The notes: generated from the sequence alone by a model not told the origin. A stretch of DNA of 64,000 nucleotides from an uncultured Pseudoflavonifractor sp. (GCA_947577065.1 CANPTT010000004.1:1-64000), one strand, 5' to 3'. Positions 1 through 7,957 are shown, counted from the first letter of the stretch. Made by a program: numbers and translations.

Positions 1-352
1 CCTCGAGCTGCTTCTTCAGCTCCTCGGCCTCGTCCTTGCTGACGCCCTCCTTGATGGCCTTGGGGGCAGCCTCGACCACAGCCTTGGCCTCGCCCAGGCC
101 CAGGCCGGTGATCTCGCGGACCACCTTGATGACCTTGATCTTGGCGGCGGCGTCAAAGCCGGCCAGGACCACGTCAAACTCGGTCTTCTCCTCGGCGGCG
201 GCGCCGGCGGCAGCCCCACCGGCGGCGGGAGCGGCCATGGCGGCGGCGGAAACGCCGAACTCCTCCTCCAGAGCCTTCACCAGGTCGTTCAGCTCCAGAA
301 CGGTCAGGGACTTCACTTCTTCGATCATAGCGGTGATCTTCTCGCTAGCCAT
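1..352 (-). CDS. rplL: 50S ribosomal protein L7/L12, partial (C-terminus beyond window start)
   Basis: L7/L12 forms the ribosomal stalk that recruits translation factors. The 117 visible codons show an N-terminal dimerisation segment (about 1-34), an Ala/Gly-rich hinge (about 35-54), and most of the C-terminal factor-binding domain, including the typical GLGEAK segment near residue 86. The last few residues and the stop lie outside the window. The ATG at 352 has an AGGAGG site just upstream. It follows rplJ by 35 bases, so both are presumably read from the rplJ promoter. The identification is secure. Confidence 0.97.
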   Translation of the reverse strand, partial: MASEKITAMIEEVKSLTVLELNDLVKALEEEFGVSAAAMAAPAAGGAAAGAAAEEKTEFDVVLAGFDAAAKIKVIKVVREITGLGLGEAKAVVEAAPKAIKEGVSKDEAEELKKQLE

Positions 353-387
353 AATTGTATACCTCCTAAAATAGTATGTTGTTTTGT

Positions 388-1026
388 TTATTCAGCGGGG
401 GTCTCGGGGGCCGCTTCCTCAGCGGCAGGGGCAGCCTCGGCGGCGGGAGCCTCCTCAGCGGGGGCAGCGGCTTCGGCAGCGGGGGCCTCCTCGGCGGCAG
501 GAGCCTCCTCGGACTTCTCGGCGGGGACGCCGCCCTTCTCGGCGATGGCCTTGATGACGATGGCCAGGCTGGTGATGGGGGAGAGCATCATGCCCAGCAC
601 CTGGCCCAGCAGGACCTCCTTCGAGGGCAGCTCGGCCAGAGCGGCGATGTCCGCCAACGGCAGCACCTTGCCGTCCATGAAGCCGGCCTTGATGACGAAC
701 CGGTCGCCATTCAGGCCCTTGGCAAACTTGTGGATCACGCGCATAGGAGCGATGGGATCCTCCTTGCACACAGCCAGGGACGTGGTGCCGTGGAGCACGC
801 CGTCCAGCTCGCTGAGGCCGGTGTCGTCCAGGGCCCGGCGGACCATGGTGTTCTTTACCACGGAGTACTCCACCCCGGCTTTGCGCAGCTCGTTACGAAG
901 GGCCGTGTCTTCCGCCACGGTGATACCCTCGTAATTCACCAGCACGCCGCTGGCGGAGGACTTCAGGGTCTCAATGAGTCCGGCTACCACAGCCTGCTTT
1001 TCACTCAGGACTTTTGCGTTCGGCAT
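388..1026 (-). CDS. rplJ: 50S ribosomal protein L10 with acidic Ala/Glu/Pro tail
   Basis: L10 anchors L7/L12 dimers to 23S rRNA and autoregulates rplJL by binding its own mRNA leader. Residues 1 to about 168 are a normal L10 core, starting [10 protein letters not shown] and including the YEGITV and [11 protein letters not shown] segments. Residues 170-212 form a low-complexity tail built from repeated EEAPAAE-like units that most L10 proteins lack; it makes this copy about 40 residues long for the family. The ATG at 1026 follows a GGAGG site. The gene lies directly upstream of rplL and downstream of a dedicated promoter and leader. Confidence 0.97.
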   Translation of the reverse strand: MPNAKVLSEKQAVVAGLIETLKSSASGVLVNYEGITVAEDTALRNELRKAGVEYSVVKNTMVRRALDDTGLSELDGVLHGTTSLAVCKEDPIAPMRVIHKFAKGLNGDRFVIKAGFMDGKVLPLADIAALAELPSKEVLLGQVLGMMLSPITSLAIVIKAIAEKGGVPAEKSEEAPAAEEAPAAEAAAPAEEAPAAEAAPAAEEAAPETPAE

Positions 1027-1207
1027 ATTGGGAATTCACCTCCAGGTTTTTTGGATAACGGCCTTTCCCTCTATCCAAAAGACAAAGAAAAATGCCGCTT
1101 TCGTGTTCGGCACGAAAACAGCACAATAAAACCCTATTGTAAGCTGCATTCTCGGCGGGGGACAGATGTCGTTAGAGCCGTATGGCTCCCCGCTGTCTCT
1201 GAACACG
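1027..1207 (-). promoter_or_regulatory. probable L10 (rplJL) autoregulatory mRNA leader
   Basis: About 180 untranslated bases separate the predicted transcription start (near 1207) from rplJ. They contain a 9-bp stem (1049-1057 with 1072-1080) just before the ribosome binding site and a 7-bp hairpin around 1099-1117 (TTTCGTG/CACGAAA). Position and length match the L10 leaders found in Firmicutes, where L10 binds to repress its operon. I did not align it to the Rfam model, so the class is inferred from context. Confidence 0.6.
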
Positions 1208-1213
1208 ATTGAT

Positions 1214-1242
1214 AATATATCATCCCTGGGGGATTTTGTCAA
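1214..1242 (-). promoter_or_regulatory. sigma-A-type promoter for rplJL
   Basis: On the minus strand, TTGACA (1242-1237) and TATATT (1219-1214) are separated by exactly 17 bases. The -35 box lies inside the hairpin that follows rplA, so promoter and terminator share sequence. Confidence 0.85.
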
Positions 1243-1258
1243 GCAAAATCCCCCAGGG
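1224..1258 (-). terminator. 15-bp perfect hairpin after rplA
   Basis: Arms 1224-1238 and 1244-1258 are perfectly complementary around a 5-base loop. There is no long T-tract; AT-rich sequence follows. It probably terminates or attenuates the rplKA transcript upstream of the separate rplJ promoter. Confidence 0.7.
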
Positions 1259-1287
1259 AGGTATATTTTTGGGAAAGGACTTGCAGA

Positions 1288-1980
1288 TCACACGAACTTG
1301 GCGGCGTTCAGCTTCACACCGGGGCCCATGGTGGAGGCGGCCACGCAGCTGCGGACGTAGGTGCCCTTGGCGGCGGAGGGCTTGGCCTTGACGATGGCGC
1401 CCATGAGGGCGTTCAGGTTCTCGGTGAGCTTGTCAGCACCGAAGGAGACCTTGCCGATGGGGCAGTGGATGATGTTGGTCTTGTCCAGACGGTACTCCAC
1501 CTTACCGGCCTTGATCTCGTTGACGGCCTGGGTCACGTTGGGGGTGACGGTGCCGGCCTTGGGGGAGGGCATCAGGCCCTTGGGGCCCAGCACCTTACCC
1601 AGACGGCCCACCACGCCCATCATGTCGGGGGTGGCGACCACCACGTCGAAGTCGAACCAGTTCTCCTTCTGGATCTTCTCCACCATGTCCATATCGCCCA
1701 CGAAATCGGCGCCGGCGGCGCGGGCCTCATCGGCCTTGTCGCCCTTGGCGAACACCAGCACACGGGCGGTCTTGCCGGTGCCGTGGGGGAGGACGATGGC
1801 GCCGCGGACCTGCTGGTCGGCGTGGCGGGAGTCGACGCCCAGCTTCACGTGGAGCTCCACGGTCTCGTCGAACTTGGCGGGGGCGGCCTTGACCACCAGG
1901 TCCATGGCTTCCTTCACATCGTAAGCGGCAGCCTTGTCGATAAGCTTGGCGCCGTTCTGATACTTCTTACCTCTAAACAT
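1288..1980 (-). CDS. rplA: 50S ribosomal protein L1
   Basis: L1 forms the mobile L1 stalk of the 50S subunit and guides exit of deacylated tRNA. The 230-residue protein is of standard length. It opens [12 protein letters not shown] and contains the family segments [29 protein letters not shown] and a C-terminal [10 protein letters not shown] region. It follows rplK by 19 bases and is probably co-transcribed from the rpmG promoter. A strong hairpin follows it, and rplJL has its own promoter. The identification is secure. Confidence 0.98.
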   Translation of the reverse strand: MFRGKKYQNGAKLIDKAAAYDVKEAMDLVVKAAPAKFDETVELHVKLGVDSRHADQQVRGAIVLPHGTGKTARVLVFAKGDKADEARAAGADFVGDMDMVEKIQKENWFDFDVVVATPDMMGVVGRLGKVLGPKGLMPSPKAGTVTPNVTQAVNEIKAGKVEYRLDKTNIIHCPIGKVSFGADKLTENLNALMGAIVKAKPSAAKGTYVRSCVAASTMGPGVKLNAAKFV

Positions 1981-1999
1981 ATCTCTGTACCTCCTCGCC

Positions 2000-2425
2000 T
2001 TAGTCGCCCACGATAACGCCCATGGAACGGGCGGTACCGGCGATCATGCTCATGGCTGCCTCGATGCTGGCGGCGTTGAGGTCAGGCATCTTGGTCTCAG
2101 CGATCTTGCGAATATCTTCCTTGCTAATGGTGGCGACCTTCTCCTTGTTGGGTACGCCGCTGGCCTTATCCAGACCGCAGGCCTTCTTAATGAGGACGGC
2201 GGCGGGAGGGGTCTTGGTGATAAAGGAGAAGGAGCGGTCTGCGTAGACGGTGATGACCACAGGGATCAGCAGACCGCCGTCGTTTTTAGTCCGCTCGTTA
2301 AATTCCTTGGTGAAAGCGGCAATGTTGATGCCGTGCTGGCCGAGGGCGGGGCCCACGGGGGGAGCCGGAGTCGCCTTGCCGGCGGGGATCTGCAGTTTCA
2401 CGTAACCGGTGATTTTCTGTGCCAT
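2000..2425 (-). CDS. rplK: 50S ribosomal protein L11
   Basis: L11 binds the GTPase-associated region of 23S rRNA and is needed for the stringent response. The protein has 141 residues, the standard length, opens [16 protein letters not shown] and has the proline-rich [13 protein letters not shown] helix. The chosen start at 2425 is 7 bases after a GGAGGTG site; an ATG four codons upstream is too close to that site. It is part of the nusG-rplK-rplA array, separated from nusG by a 160-base gap full of palindromic repeats. Confidence 0.97.
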   Translation of the reverse strand: MAQKITGYVKLQIPAGKATPAPPVGPALGQHGINIAAFTKEFNERTKNDGGLLIPVVITVYADRSFSFITKTPPAAVLIKKACGLDKASGVPNKEKVATISKEDIRKIAETKMPDLNAASIEAAMSMIAGTARSMGVIVGD

Positions 2426-2462
2426 TTGAAACAGCACCTCCTACTTGAAATGTGGTATGGAC

Positions 2463-2580
2463 GGGACAGCTTCTGTCCCTCCCACGGTGTACCTTGAACG
2501 GCGGGCGGACAATGTCCGCCCCTACAGACATCCCTTTGGATGCCCATATGAGGGAATGTAGGGGCGCACAGTGTGCGCCC
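2463..2580. repeat. cluster of GC-rich palindromic repeats between nusG and rplK
   Basis: Three small palindromes sit in this gap: 2463-2479 (7-bp arms), 2503-2521 (9-bp arms, 1-base centre) and 2562-2580 (9-bp arms, 1-base centre). The second and third face each other as inverted copies: CGCCCCTACA (2517-2526) and TGTAGGGGCG (2557-2566). A related TGTAGGGGCG palindrome occurs at 24811-24835. The arrangement resembles REP/BIME elements. Confidence 0.75.
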
Positions 2581-2584
2581 GACC

Positions 2585-3106
2585 TCAATTTTTGATGACT
2601 TCTACCTGGTCCAGCTCCAGTTCTACCGGGGTCTCCCGGCCAAACATGGAAACCACCACCCGGACCTTGCTCTGTTCCATATCGATCTCCTCCACCGTGC
2701 CGATGAAGGACTCCAGAGCGCCGTCGGTGATCTTCACGCTGTCGCCCACATTGTAGTTGACCACTACCTCGTGCTTTTCTACGCCCAAGGCGGCGATCTC
2801 CGCCTCGGAGAGAGGGATCGCCTTATTGCCGGAGCCTACAAAGCCGGTGGCGCCGCGGATGTTGCGGACCAGGTGCCAGGTGTCGTCGGTGAGCACCATC
2901 TTCACCAGTACATAGCCGGGGAAGACCTTGCGCTCCACCGTCTTGGGACCGTTATCCGTGATCTCGGTGACGGTCTCCATGGGGATGTTGACCTCTTGGA
3001 TCAGATCGTGCATACCCCGGTTTTCCACGGCCTTCTCGATGCTGGCCGCCACGGTGTTCTCATAGCCGGAGTAGGTATGCACTACATACCATTTCAGCTC
3101 TTCCAT
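2585..3106 (-). CDS. nusG: transcription termination/antitermination factor NusG
   Basis: NusG binds RNA polymerase through its N-terminal domain and contacts Rho or ribosomal protein S10 through its C-terminal KOW domain. The 173-residue protein has the NGN start (WYVVHTYSGYE), the FPGYVLVKM segment, and a KOW domain (about residues 120-170) starting NVGDSVKITDG. It lies 11 bases downstream of secE in the usual secE-nusG order. Length and sequence are normal. Confidence 0.97.
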   Translation of the reverse strand: MEELKWYVVHTYSGYENTVAASIEKAVENRGMHDLIQEVNIPMETVTEITDNGPKTVERKVFPGYVLVKMVLTDDTWHLVRNIRGATGFVGSGNKAIPLSEAEIAALGVEKHEVVVNYNVGDSVKITDGALESFIGTVEEIDMEQSKVRVVVSMFGRETPVELELDQVEVIKN

Positions 3107-3117
3107 GGCACTTCCCC

Positions 3118-3411
3118 TCAGGAGTGGGTCAGGTTGATGAGGGCGCCCAGAAGGCCGTCAGCCAGTTTGTCAAAGAGGAAGATACAAGCACCCACCACCA
3201 CGCAGAAAGCGATGACGATGAGGGTATTGTTCAGGGTCTGCTTCCAAGTAGGCCACTGGACCTTCTTCAGCTCGGCCTTGGTCTCTTTGAACCACTGCTT
3301 GATGCGGGCAAAGACGCCGGGTTTGGACTTCTTTTCCGGCTTCTTGTCCTTTTTCGCGGGAGTGTCGGAGTTGGTGGAGTTCACCTTTTCCAGCTTCTCG
3401 TTTTCAGCCAT
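3118..3411 (-). CDS. secE: preprotein translocase subunit SecE
   Basis: SecE is the small essential clamp subunit of the SecYEG channel. The 97-residue protein has a Lys/Pro-rich cytoplasmic N-terminus (about 1-35), an amphipathic helix with the VQWPTWKQT motif, and one membrane span near residues 65-88. The single-span form is typical of Firmicutes; here the N-terminal extension is somewhat long. It lies between rpmG and nusG in a conserved order. Confidence 0.95.
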   Translation of the reverse strand: MAENEKLEKVNSTNSDTPAKKDKKPEKKSKPGVFARIKQWFKETKAELKKVQWPTWKQTLNNTLIVIAFCVVVGACIFLFDKLADGLLGALINLTHS

Positions 3412-3464
3412 TAAATGTTACCCTTCTTTCTTGTGAGCGGTTATCATTTGGAAATGACGGCTCA

Positions 3465-3629
3465 TTACTTGGTCTCGGTGTGGACCGTGTGCTTCCTGCA
3501 GAAGGGGCAATACTTGTTCAGCTCCAAACGGTCGGTGGTGTTCTTCTTGTTCTTCTTGGTGTTGTAGTTGCGCTGCTTACACTCGTTGCACCGCAGGGTG
3601 ATCTTCACCCGGTTGCCAGCCTTTGCCAT
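3465..3629 (-). CDS. rpmG: 50S ribosomal protein L33, zinc-ribbon form
   Basis: This 54-residue gene is the first of the operon. Two CxxC pairs (C14/C17 in RCNEC and C41/C44 in CPFC) make it the zinc-binding type of L33. Organisms with this type often also hold a zinc-free paralogue, which is not in this window. The ATG at 3629 follows a GGAGGTG site. It is transcribed after a leader of about 210 bases carrying two terminator hairpins. Confidence 0.95.
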   Translation of the reverse strand: MAKAGNRVKITLRCNECKQRNYNTKKNKKNTTDRLELNKYCPFCRKHTVHTETK

Positions 3630-3664
3630 ACGTTCGGCACCTCCTTATTACTTGCCGGGCCAAC

Positions 3665-3842
3665 AAAAAAAGCCGGTCCCGGCGATTTGCCGGTCCCAGC
3701 CCGAAAAAGCCCCGGAGGGGGCTGATACGAGGCGGTGTTGGACCGGCATGATTGCCTCCCTATGACCTCGCGGAGAGGGAGAGGGTTTCATGTGCCGTTA
3801 CACCGTAAAAACGGACATGAAAAAAGAGCCCTTTTCATAGGT
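3665..3842 (-). promoter_or_regulatory. rpmG-operon leader with two tandem intrinsic terminators
   Basis: Reading the minus strand from the promoter there is a stem (3786-3793 with 3815-3822, enclosing CCGT/ACGG). Next comes a short terminator (arms 3708-3713 and 3718-3723, followed by five T). A longer terminator follows (3672-3700, interrupted stem, then seven T at 3671-3665). No minus-strand gene lies upstream that these could terminate and no other promoter follows them, so transcription of the whole ribosomal operon must pass both. Attenuation is inferred. Confidence 0.6.
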
Positions 3843-3848
3843 GATGGT

Positions 3849-3877
3849 ATTTTATCACGCCGGGAGGGGGAAGTCAA
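3849..3877 (-). promoter_or_regulatory. promoter of rpmG-secE-nusG-rplKA
   Basis: On the minus strand, TTGACT (3877-3872) and TAAAAT (3854-3849) are 17 bases apart. The predicted start is near 3842. Confidence 0.8.
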
Positions 3878-3900
3878 GAAAAAATCCGAAAAAACCTTCC

Positions 3901-3929
3901 TTGCGCCATGGGGTGGAACCTGCTATACT
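3901..3929 (+). promoter_or_regulatory. promoter of the HAD phosphatase gene
   Basis: TTGCGC (3901-3906) and TATACT (3924-3929) are spaced by 17 bases. It diverges from the ribosomal promoter only 25 bases away. Confidence 0.75.
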
Positions 3930-3954
3930 GACAAAAGAGAAAGGGAGGATGGAT

Positions 3955-4617
3955 ATGCTGAAATGTATGGTGTTTGACATGGACGGGACCCTTTTGGACA
4001 CAGAGCGTCTGGCGGTCCAATTCTGGGTGGACATGGCGAAGGAGTGCGGAGTGGATCTGCCCTTGGAATTTGTCATAGGCTGCTGCGGTCGGCCCAGGGG
4101 GGATATCGTGGAGCGATACAGAAAATATTACCCTGCCCTTCCTGTGGAGGAGGCTATGGAAAACCGGGACCAGTGGTGGCTGGATCAGGCCGCCAAGGGA
4201 CTGATCCACACCAAGCCAGGGGCGGAGGAGGTGCTGGCCTATCTGAAGGAGAAAGGGCTCAAGGCGGTCATCGCCACCTCTACCCCCTATGCCCGGGCGG
4301 TGACAGAATTGACCGAGTTGGGCCTTTTCCCCTATTTGGATGGGATCGTCTCTGGGGATATGGTGTCTCCGGGCCGGGGAAAGCCTGCACCGGATATCTT
4401 CCTGCTGGCGATGGAGAAGATGGGGTTTTCCCCGGAGGAGTGCATGGTGGTGGAGGACTCGGAAAGCGGCTGTATGGGTGGCGTCGCCTCGGGGGCCAGA
4501 ACGGTAATGATCCCCGACCAGCGCCAGCCTGGGGAGGAACTGCGGGAGAAGCTGTACCTGTGTCTCGACTCTCTCACCGACCTGATCCCGGTGGTGGATG
4601 AACTGGCGGGCAAGTGA
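3955..4617 (+). CDS. HAD-superfamily phosphatase, beta-phosphoglucomutase-like
   Basis: This 220-residue protein belongs to the haloacid dehalogenase superfamily, cytosolic Mg-dependent phosphotransferases using an aspartyl-phosphate intermediate. Motif I is FDMDGTLLD near residues 7-15, motif II is the Thr/Ser of ATSTPY, motif III is the Lys in GRGKPAPD, and motif IV is VVEDSESG. The helical cap after motif I is typical of beta-phosphoglucomutase/phosphoglycolate phosphatase relatives. Of two in-frame ATGs, 3955 has proper spacing from GGGAGG. It is a single-gene unit with its own promoter and terminator. The substrate cannot be read from sequence. Confidence 0.88.
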   Translation: MLKCMVFDMDGTLLDTERLAVQFWVDMAKECGVDLPLEFVIGCCGRPRGDIVERYRKYYPALPVEEAMENRDQWWLDQAAKGLIHTKPGAEEVLAYLKEKGLKAVIATSTPYARAVTELTELGLFPYLDGIVSGDMVSPGRGKPAPDIFLLAMEKMGFSPEECMVVEDSESGCMGGVASGARTVMIPDQRQPGEELREKLYLCLDSLTDLIPVVDELAGK

Positions 4618-4652
4618 TAGAGAAAGGTTTTTGATACGACCCCTTATACCGG

Positions 4653-4683
4653 ACCCTCTCAGCCTACCCTGGGCTGGGAGGGT
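4653..4683 (+). terminator. hairpin after HAD phosphatase
   Basis: Arms 4653-4664 and 4672-4683 pair with one mismatch; a short CTTGTC tail follows instead of a clean T-run. Confidence 0.55.
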
Positions 4684-4685
4684 CT

Positions 4686-4753
4686 TGTCGTATTCTCCAT
4701 CTTTCTGTCCCCCCACCCTTTAGACCTTTTCCGAATCTGGCTTGGCCTATAAT
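4686..4753 (+). promoter_or_regulatory. spoIIGA-sigE promoter region with possible Spo0A box
   Basis: A consensus -10, TATAAT (4748-4753), lies 22 bases before the spoIIGA start, without a recognisable -35 at 17 bases. TGTCGTA at 4686-4692 is one base from the Spo0A box TGTCGAA. In Bacillus subtilis the spoIIG promoter likewise has a poor -35 and depends on Spo0A, so the layout fits, but the binding site is inferred. Confidence 0.5.
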
Positions 4754-4775
4754 AGCCGGGTAAGGAGGGACGGGT

Positions 4776-5591
4776 ATGACGGTATACATAGACGAGGTGT
4801 TCCTCCTGAACGCCATCGTGGACTATCTGCTCCTTCTCTCGGCGGCCAAGCTGGCGGGGGAACCCTTCCGCCGTCTGCGGCTGGCTCTGGGGGCGGTCTT
4901 GGGTGGGCTGTACGCTGCGGCAGTGTTTTTCCCCGGCCTGGAATTTCTGGCCCATCCCCTGTGCAAGCTGGCGGCCCCGGTGGGGATGACCCTGCTGGCC
5001 TTTGGTTCGTCCCGACGGCTTTTGCGGGTGAGCCTTACTTTTTGGGGGGTATCCGCCGCCTTTGGGGGCGGCGTACTTGCCCTCCAGCTTTTTCTGGGGG
5101 CACCGGCGGTGCTGGACCTGAAGACGACCCTGCTGGCGGCGGCGGGGTGCTATCTCTTTTTGACCCTCCTGTTTCGCCGCTCCGCCCGCCATACCGGCGG
5201 GGAGCTGGCCCCTGTCCGGTTGGAGTTGGAGGGGCGGGCCTGCCGTATTACCGCCTTGGTGGATACGGGCAATACTCTTACCGATCCGGCTACGGGCAAG
5301 GCGGTGATGGTGGCGGAGGGGGAGAAACTGCGGGACCTGTTCCCTGCGGGGGAGTGTCCTGCGCCGGCGGAGCTTCAGGACCCGGCGGCGGCGTTGGAAA
5401 GGCGAAAAGGAGAGAGCCGCCGCTGGCGGCTGCTGCCCTACCGGGCGGTGGGGGTCCCTTGGGCTTTGCTGCTGGCGGTAAAGGTGGACCGGGCGCAGGT
5501 GGGGGGAGAGGACTATGGCCCGATTTTGGTGGCTCTGTCGCCCACTCCCGTATCGGATGGCGGGGGTTACAGCGCACTCATCGGCGCATAA
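4776..5591 (+). CDS. spoIIGA: sigma-E processing peptidase SpoIIGA
   Basis: SpoIIGA is the membrane aspartic protease that removes the pro-sequence of sigma-E in the mother cell during sporulation. The 271-residue protein starts MTVYIDEVFLLNAIVDYLLL, has about five membrane spans in residues 1-140, and a C-terminal protease domain with the DTGNTLTDP active-site motif near residue 165. It sits 16 bases upstream of sigE, the conserved operon partner. Length is slightly short but all recognisable parts are present. Confidence 0.93.
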   Translation: MTVYIDEVFLLNAIVDYLLLLSAAKLAGEPFRRLRLALGAVLGGLYAAAVFFPGLEFLAHPLCKLAAPVGMTLLAFGSSRRLLRVSLTFWGVSAAFGGGVLALQLFLGAPAVLDLKTTLLAAAGCYLFLTLLFRRSARHTGGELAPVRLELEGRACRITALVDTGNTLTDPATGKAVMVAEGEKLRDLFPAGECPAPAELQDPAAALERRKGESRRWRLLPYRAVGVPWALLLAVKVDRAQVGGEDYGPILVALSPTPVSDGGGYSALIGA

Positions 5592-5607
5592 ATAAGGAGG
5601 AAGCGGC

Positions 5608-6327
5608 ATGGAAAAATGGAGACAATTAAAATGGCGGCTGCTGGCCCTGCTGGCCCGGTGGGGGATCTTACTTCCCGGAAAGATCATGTATATTGGGGGC
5701 AGCGATACCCTTCCGCCGCCGCTGAAAAAGGAGGAGGAGGCCGCCCTCATTGCCCGGCTGGGGGAGGGGGATGAGGAGGCCAAGAGCACGCTCATCGAAC
5801 GAAATCTCCGGCTGGTGGTATATATTGCCAAGCGGTTTGAAAATACAGGCATCAACATTGAGGATCTGATCTCCATTGGAACCATTGGACTGATCAAGGC
5901 GGTGAGTACCTTTAAGGCGGAGAAGAACATCAAGCTGGCCACCTATGCCTCCCGGTGTATTGAAAATGAGATATTGATGTATCTGCGAAAAACGGTGAAC
6001 CAGCGGGGAGAGGTGTCCTTCGACGAGCCATTGAACACCGACTGGGATGGTAACGAACTTCTGCTCAGTGATATTTTGGGGACCGAAGAGGACATCGTGG
6101 AAAAGCCCTTGGAGGACGATGTGGACCGCCAACTTCTCTCTCAGGCTTTGGATCAGCTGGACCAGCGGGAGCGGGTCATCATCACCCTCCGGTTCGGTTT
6201 GGATGGAAAGCCGGAGCAGACCCAGAAGGAGGTGGCCGATCTGCTGGGGATCTCGCAATCTTACATTTCCCGGCTGGAAAAGCGCATCATTCAGCGGCTC
6301 AAGCGAGAGATATTGAGGATGATGTAG
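5608..6327 (+). CDS. sigE: RNA polymerase sporulation sigma factor SigE
   Basis: SigE drives early mother-cell gene expression in sporulation and is made as an inactive precursor. The 239-residue protein has an N-terminal pro-sequence of about 30 residues, a region 2 with [12 protein letters not shown] and [14 protein letters not shown], and a region 4 helix-turn-helix near the C-terminus ([18 protein letters not shown]). It is co-transcribed with spoIIGA. The usual downstream sigG is absent; a convergent coaX gene follows after a shared terminator. Confidence 0.96.
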   Translation: MEKWRQLKWRLLALLARWGILLPGKIMYIGGSDTLPPPLKKEEEAALIARLGEGDEEAKSTLIERNLRLVVYIAKRFENTGINIEDLISIGTIGLIKAVSTFKAEKNIKLATYASRCIENEILMYLRKTVNQRGEVSFDEPLNTDWDGNELLLSDILGTEEDIVEKPLEDDVDRQLLSQALDQLDQRERVIITLRFGLDGKPEQTQKEVADLLGISQSYISRLEKRIIQRLKREILRMM

Positions 6328-6352
6328 CGCCTGGCTGTATGGGACAAAGAAG

Positions 6353-6383
6353 AAGAGCGCCGCACGACCGTGCGGCGCTCTTT
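6353..6383. terminator. bidirectional terminator between sigE and coaX
   Basis: A 14-bp perfect hairpin (6353-6366 with 6369-6382) is flanked by T on the plus side and, less strongly, on the minus side. It separates two convergent units. Confidence 0.85.
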
Positions 6384-7154
6384 TCAGCCTTTGTTCTTTT
6401 CGTAGATAAGCCTTAGACCGTCCAACATAAGGTTTTCTTCGAAAATGACCTTACGCCTGCAGAATGGGACCAGAAGTCCTGCCAGGCCGCCAGTGGCAAT
6501 CACAGCGGCCACTGGCTGTCCCAGTTCGGCCTCCGCCCGCTCTGACAGGCCGTCAATCATGGCGGCGTGGCCATAGACGGCCCCTGCCTGCATACACTGG
6601 ATGGTGTTGGAGCAGATCAGCTTGGGCGGGGCGGCCAGCTCGATGCGGGGGAGTTGGCTTGTGCTGGCGGACAGGCTGTCCACCGACAGACGAAGTCCCG
6701 CCATGATGGCACCCCCCAGGAACTGTCCCTTGCCGTCAATGACCGACATGGTGTTGGCGGTCCCCATATCAAAAATGACCAGCGGCTTGGGGTGCTTGGC
6801 CAGGGCGGCTACCGCCCCCACCACCAGGTCGGCCCCCAGCTGGGCAGGGTTGTCGATCTTGATGTTCAGCCCCGTTTTGATCCCCGCCCCCACTACCAGC
6901 GGCTTTTGATGGATCACGATCTCGATGGCCCGGCACAGGGAGAGGGTCAACTCAGACACCACACAGGAGAGGATGGCTCCCTCCACCCGCTGCCGGTCGA
7001 TCTGATGCAGATCGCACAGATTGCGGAAGATGAGAGCGTACTCGTCGGCGGTCTTGGCCCGGTCGGTGTGGACCCGGGCGGTGAAGAGGAGGGAGGAGCC
7101 CTCCATGCAGCCCAGTACGATGTGAGTGTTGCCCGCGTCAATGGCGAAGATCAT
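6384..7154 (-). CDS. coaX: type III pantothenate kinase
   Basis: CoaX phosphorylates pantothenate, the first step of coenzyme A synthesis, and is not feedback-inhibited like CoaA. The 256-residue protein has the ASKHA-fold phosphate motif DAGNTHIVLG at its N-terminus, the central FDMGTANTMSVID motif, and GGAIMAGLRLS. Length is normal. It is 12 bases downstream of an ECF transporter S-component, so uptake and phosphorylation of the vitamin are probably co-expressed. Confidence 0.95.
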   Translation of the reverse strand: MIFAIDAGNTHIVLGCMEGSSLLFTARVHTDRAKTADEYALIFRNLCDLHQIDRQRVEGAILSCVVSELTLSLCRAIEIVIHQKPLVVGAGIKTGLNIKIDNPAQLGADLVVGAVAALAKHPKPLVIFDMGTANTMSVIDGKGQFLGGAIMAGLRLSVDSLSASTSQLPRIELAAPPKLICSNTIQCMQAGAVYGHAAMIDGLSERAEAELGQPVAAVIATGGLAGLLVPFCRRKVIFEENLMLDGLRLIYEKNKG

Positions 7155-7166
7155 GGATTTTCCTCC

Positions 7167-7760
7167 TTACACTCTTTTCAGGGACCGTTTCCCAATGTGG
7201 ATGAGCCTGTCGATCACGCCGCTGAGCACCAGGTCCAGTCCCAGTTCGAAAAAGAAATTGAATCCAATAAAGACGGTCATAATGATGGCCGGGCCGCTGC
7301 CGGTGATGCCAAGGTTTGCTGCGAACTGGATACAGTCGTCCAGAAAGCAAAGCATGCACCCGAGAAAGAACACGCCGGTGTTTACAAAGGGATAAGCCAT
7401 CGCCGCCGCAAGTACGGCCAGAAAGTCGCTTTTCCTCTCCAGAAGCTGGTAGAGAGCGCTGGCTGCAAACCCGGCCAGAGTGCCCTTGAGCAGGACGATG
7501 ACCACCGTAGCCACAGGGTCCCAGGCAAAAAAGAGGGCCGCATCCCCGGAGACCAGCACAGTGATCCCGAAGACCAGTCCCAACCATGCCCCCGCTGCGG
7601 GCCCCATCAGCGCACCGCCCAGGATGACGGGCACACCCACCATGGACACGGCAAAGGTCCCAAAGCGGATTGCCACTCCCATCAACTGTAGTACGGCGAC
7701 GATGGCGGTAAAGATCGCCAGCGTCACCAGCTTCCGAGTGTCGAGCCTTGTGTTTTCCAT
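7167..7760 (-). CDS. ECF transporter S-component, probably pantothenate (PanT-like)
   Basis: S-components are small membrane proteins that bind a vitamin and dock with the shared ECF energising module. The 197-residue protein has about six hydrophobic spans and the typical opening RKLVTLAIFTAIVAVLQ, followed by the GGALMGPAAGAWLGLV region. The ATG at 7760 has good spacing to GGAGG; an upstream TTG is too close. Placement immediately before coaX suggests pantothenate as the substrate. The family is clear; the substrate is inferred. Confidence 0.85.
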   Translation of the reverse strand: MENTRLDTRKLVTLAIFTAIVAVLQLMGVAIRFGTFAVSMVGVPVILGGALMGPAAGAWLGLVFGITVLVSGDAALFFAWDPVATVVIVLLKGTLAGFAASALYQLLERKSDFLAVLAAAMAYPFVNTGVFFLGCMLCFLDDCIQFAANLGITGSGPAIIMTVFIGFNFFFELGLDLVLSGVIDRLIHIGKRSLKRV

Positions 7761-7802
7761 ATTCAATTACCTCCTGCTGCTGTCCTCGGTGGGTACAGCG
7801 CA

Positions 7803-7808
7803 ATTATA
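7803..7808 (-). promoter_or_regulatory. -10 element of the panT-coaX promoter
   Basis: A minus-strand TATAAT lies about 43 bases before the start of the S-component gene. The matching -35 is weak (TCTTAC at 17 bases). It is offered as a candidate only. Confidence 0.45.
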
Positions 7809-7896
7809 CGCCCGGAACTCCTGGCGTAAGAAACATTATAAAAAAACCGGAGAAAAAAATCAACCGTTTTTGAAAACTGCGGTGAGAAAATAAGAC

Positions 7897-7924
7897 TTGA
7901 CATATATATTATATATTGTATAAT
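7897..7924 (+). promoter_or_regulatory. consensus promoter of the Cys/His-repeat gene
   Basis: Perfect TTGACA (7897-7902) and perfect TATAAT (7919-7924) with 16-base spacing, in a very AT-rich patch unlike the surroundings. This predicts strong vegetative transcription. Confidence 0.88.
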
Positions 7925-7957
7925 ACTAATATAAAAAAGTATGAAAGGAAGTTTTCC

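Noticed and set aside
376..1212. Long open frame opposite rplJ rich in Gly/Leu/Ser
   Set aside because: It is antisense to rplJ and its leader; the opposite frame is open because of GC-rich codon use. There is no ribosome site and no family.
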